DNA of 5,964 nt, from assembly GCA_959599615.1 (NCBI GenBank), contig CAUGKA010000126.1:1-5964 (forward strand), written 5' to 3'. Each line of letters opens with the position of its first letter. Within the stretch, counting starts at the first letter, position 1. The position numbers were made by a program, and so were the translations under genes. Source of the DNA: an uncultured Collinsella sp. (GTDB taxonomy: Bacteria; Actinomycetota; Coriobacteriia; Coriobacteriales; Coriobacteriaceae). Under the pieces are notes generated by a model. It was not told the DNA's origin, ran no database searches, and saw nothing but the letters and a program-made list of their open reading frames with translations. Shown here piece by piece: positions 5,880-5,964 of this stretch.

Positions 5880-5964
5880 CGGACACGAGGATTCGTACAC
5901 AAACCCTGCATACGCTCCGGTCCGAGGGGACGGGTCGAGATTTTCGCTCGGTCAAGTCCTGGGC

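Noticed and set aside
5828..5896. Direct repeat ACGAATCC (5828-5835 and 5889-5896) flanking the rplJ promoter
   Set aside because: Only 8 bp and not symmetric about the promoter hexamers. It is too short to claim as an operator pair without comparative data.
5950..5955. A second TTGACC at the right edge as another promoter
   Set aside because: The sequence 17 bp downstream is CGTCCC, with nothing like a -10 hexamer at neighbouring spacings.

Overview
The window is a ribosomal-protein / RNA-polymerase locus, and every gene I can support is on the minus strand. Reading in the direction of transcription (high to low coordinates) it holds: the rplJ promoter and a long structured leader (about 5880-5635), rplJ (ribosomal protein L10), a 102-nt spacer packed with hairpins, rplL (ribosomal protein L7/L12), an intrinsic terminator, a spacer with palindromes, a UTP-glucose-1-phosphate uridylyltransferase gene (galU type), a second intrinsic terminator, a roughly 230-nt regulatory gap, and rpoB (RNA polymerase beta subunit), which runs off the window at position 1 after 1041 codons.

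The DNA is GC-rich, with G/C-ending codons. The beta subunit and the L10 leader look actinobacterial. I infer a high-GC Gram-positive, most likely a Coriobacteriia member (Collinsella/Olsenella-like). This is inferred from general sequence character, not from a search. There are no mobile elements, CRISPR arrays, tRNAs or rRNAs. The very long plus-strand open frames are codon-usage shadows of rpoB and galU.

How the genes work together: L10 and L7/L12 form the ribosomal stalk. Their expression appears to be controlled by an L10-type leader RNA followed by a U-tract terminator (attenuation). In many bacteria rplJ-rplL-rpoB-rpoC is one transcription unit. Here it is split: a sugar-nucleotide gene with its own terminator sits between rplL and rpoB, and rplL also has its own terminator. 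rpoB therefore probably has its own promoter and control.

The most striking observation is in RpoB. The rifampicin-cluster residues and catalytic lysines are conserved. Immediately after GPGGL, however, the near-universal RERAG-type segment of fork loop 2 is replaced by an unrelated 16-residue stretch, a net gain of about 8 residues, with the reading frame intact on both sides. The other leads are the split operon, three consecutive hairpins between rplJ and rplL, a direct repeat that could re-pair the attenuator, and an SOS-box-like element with nested inverted repeats upstream of rpoB.
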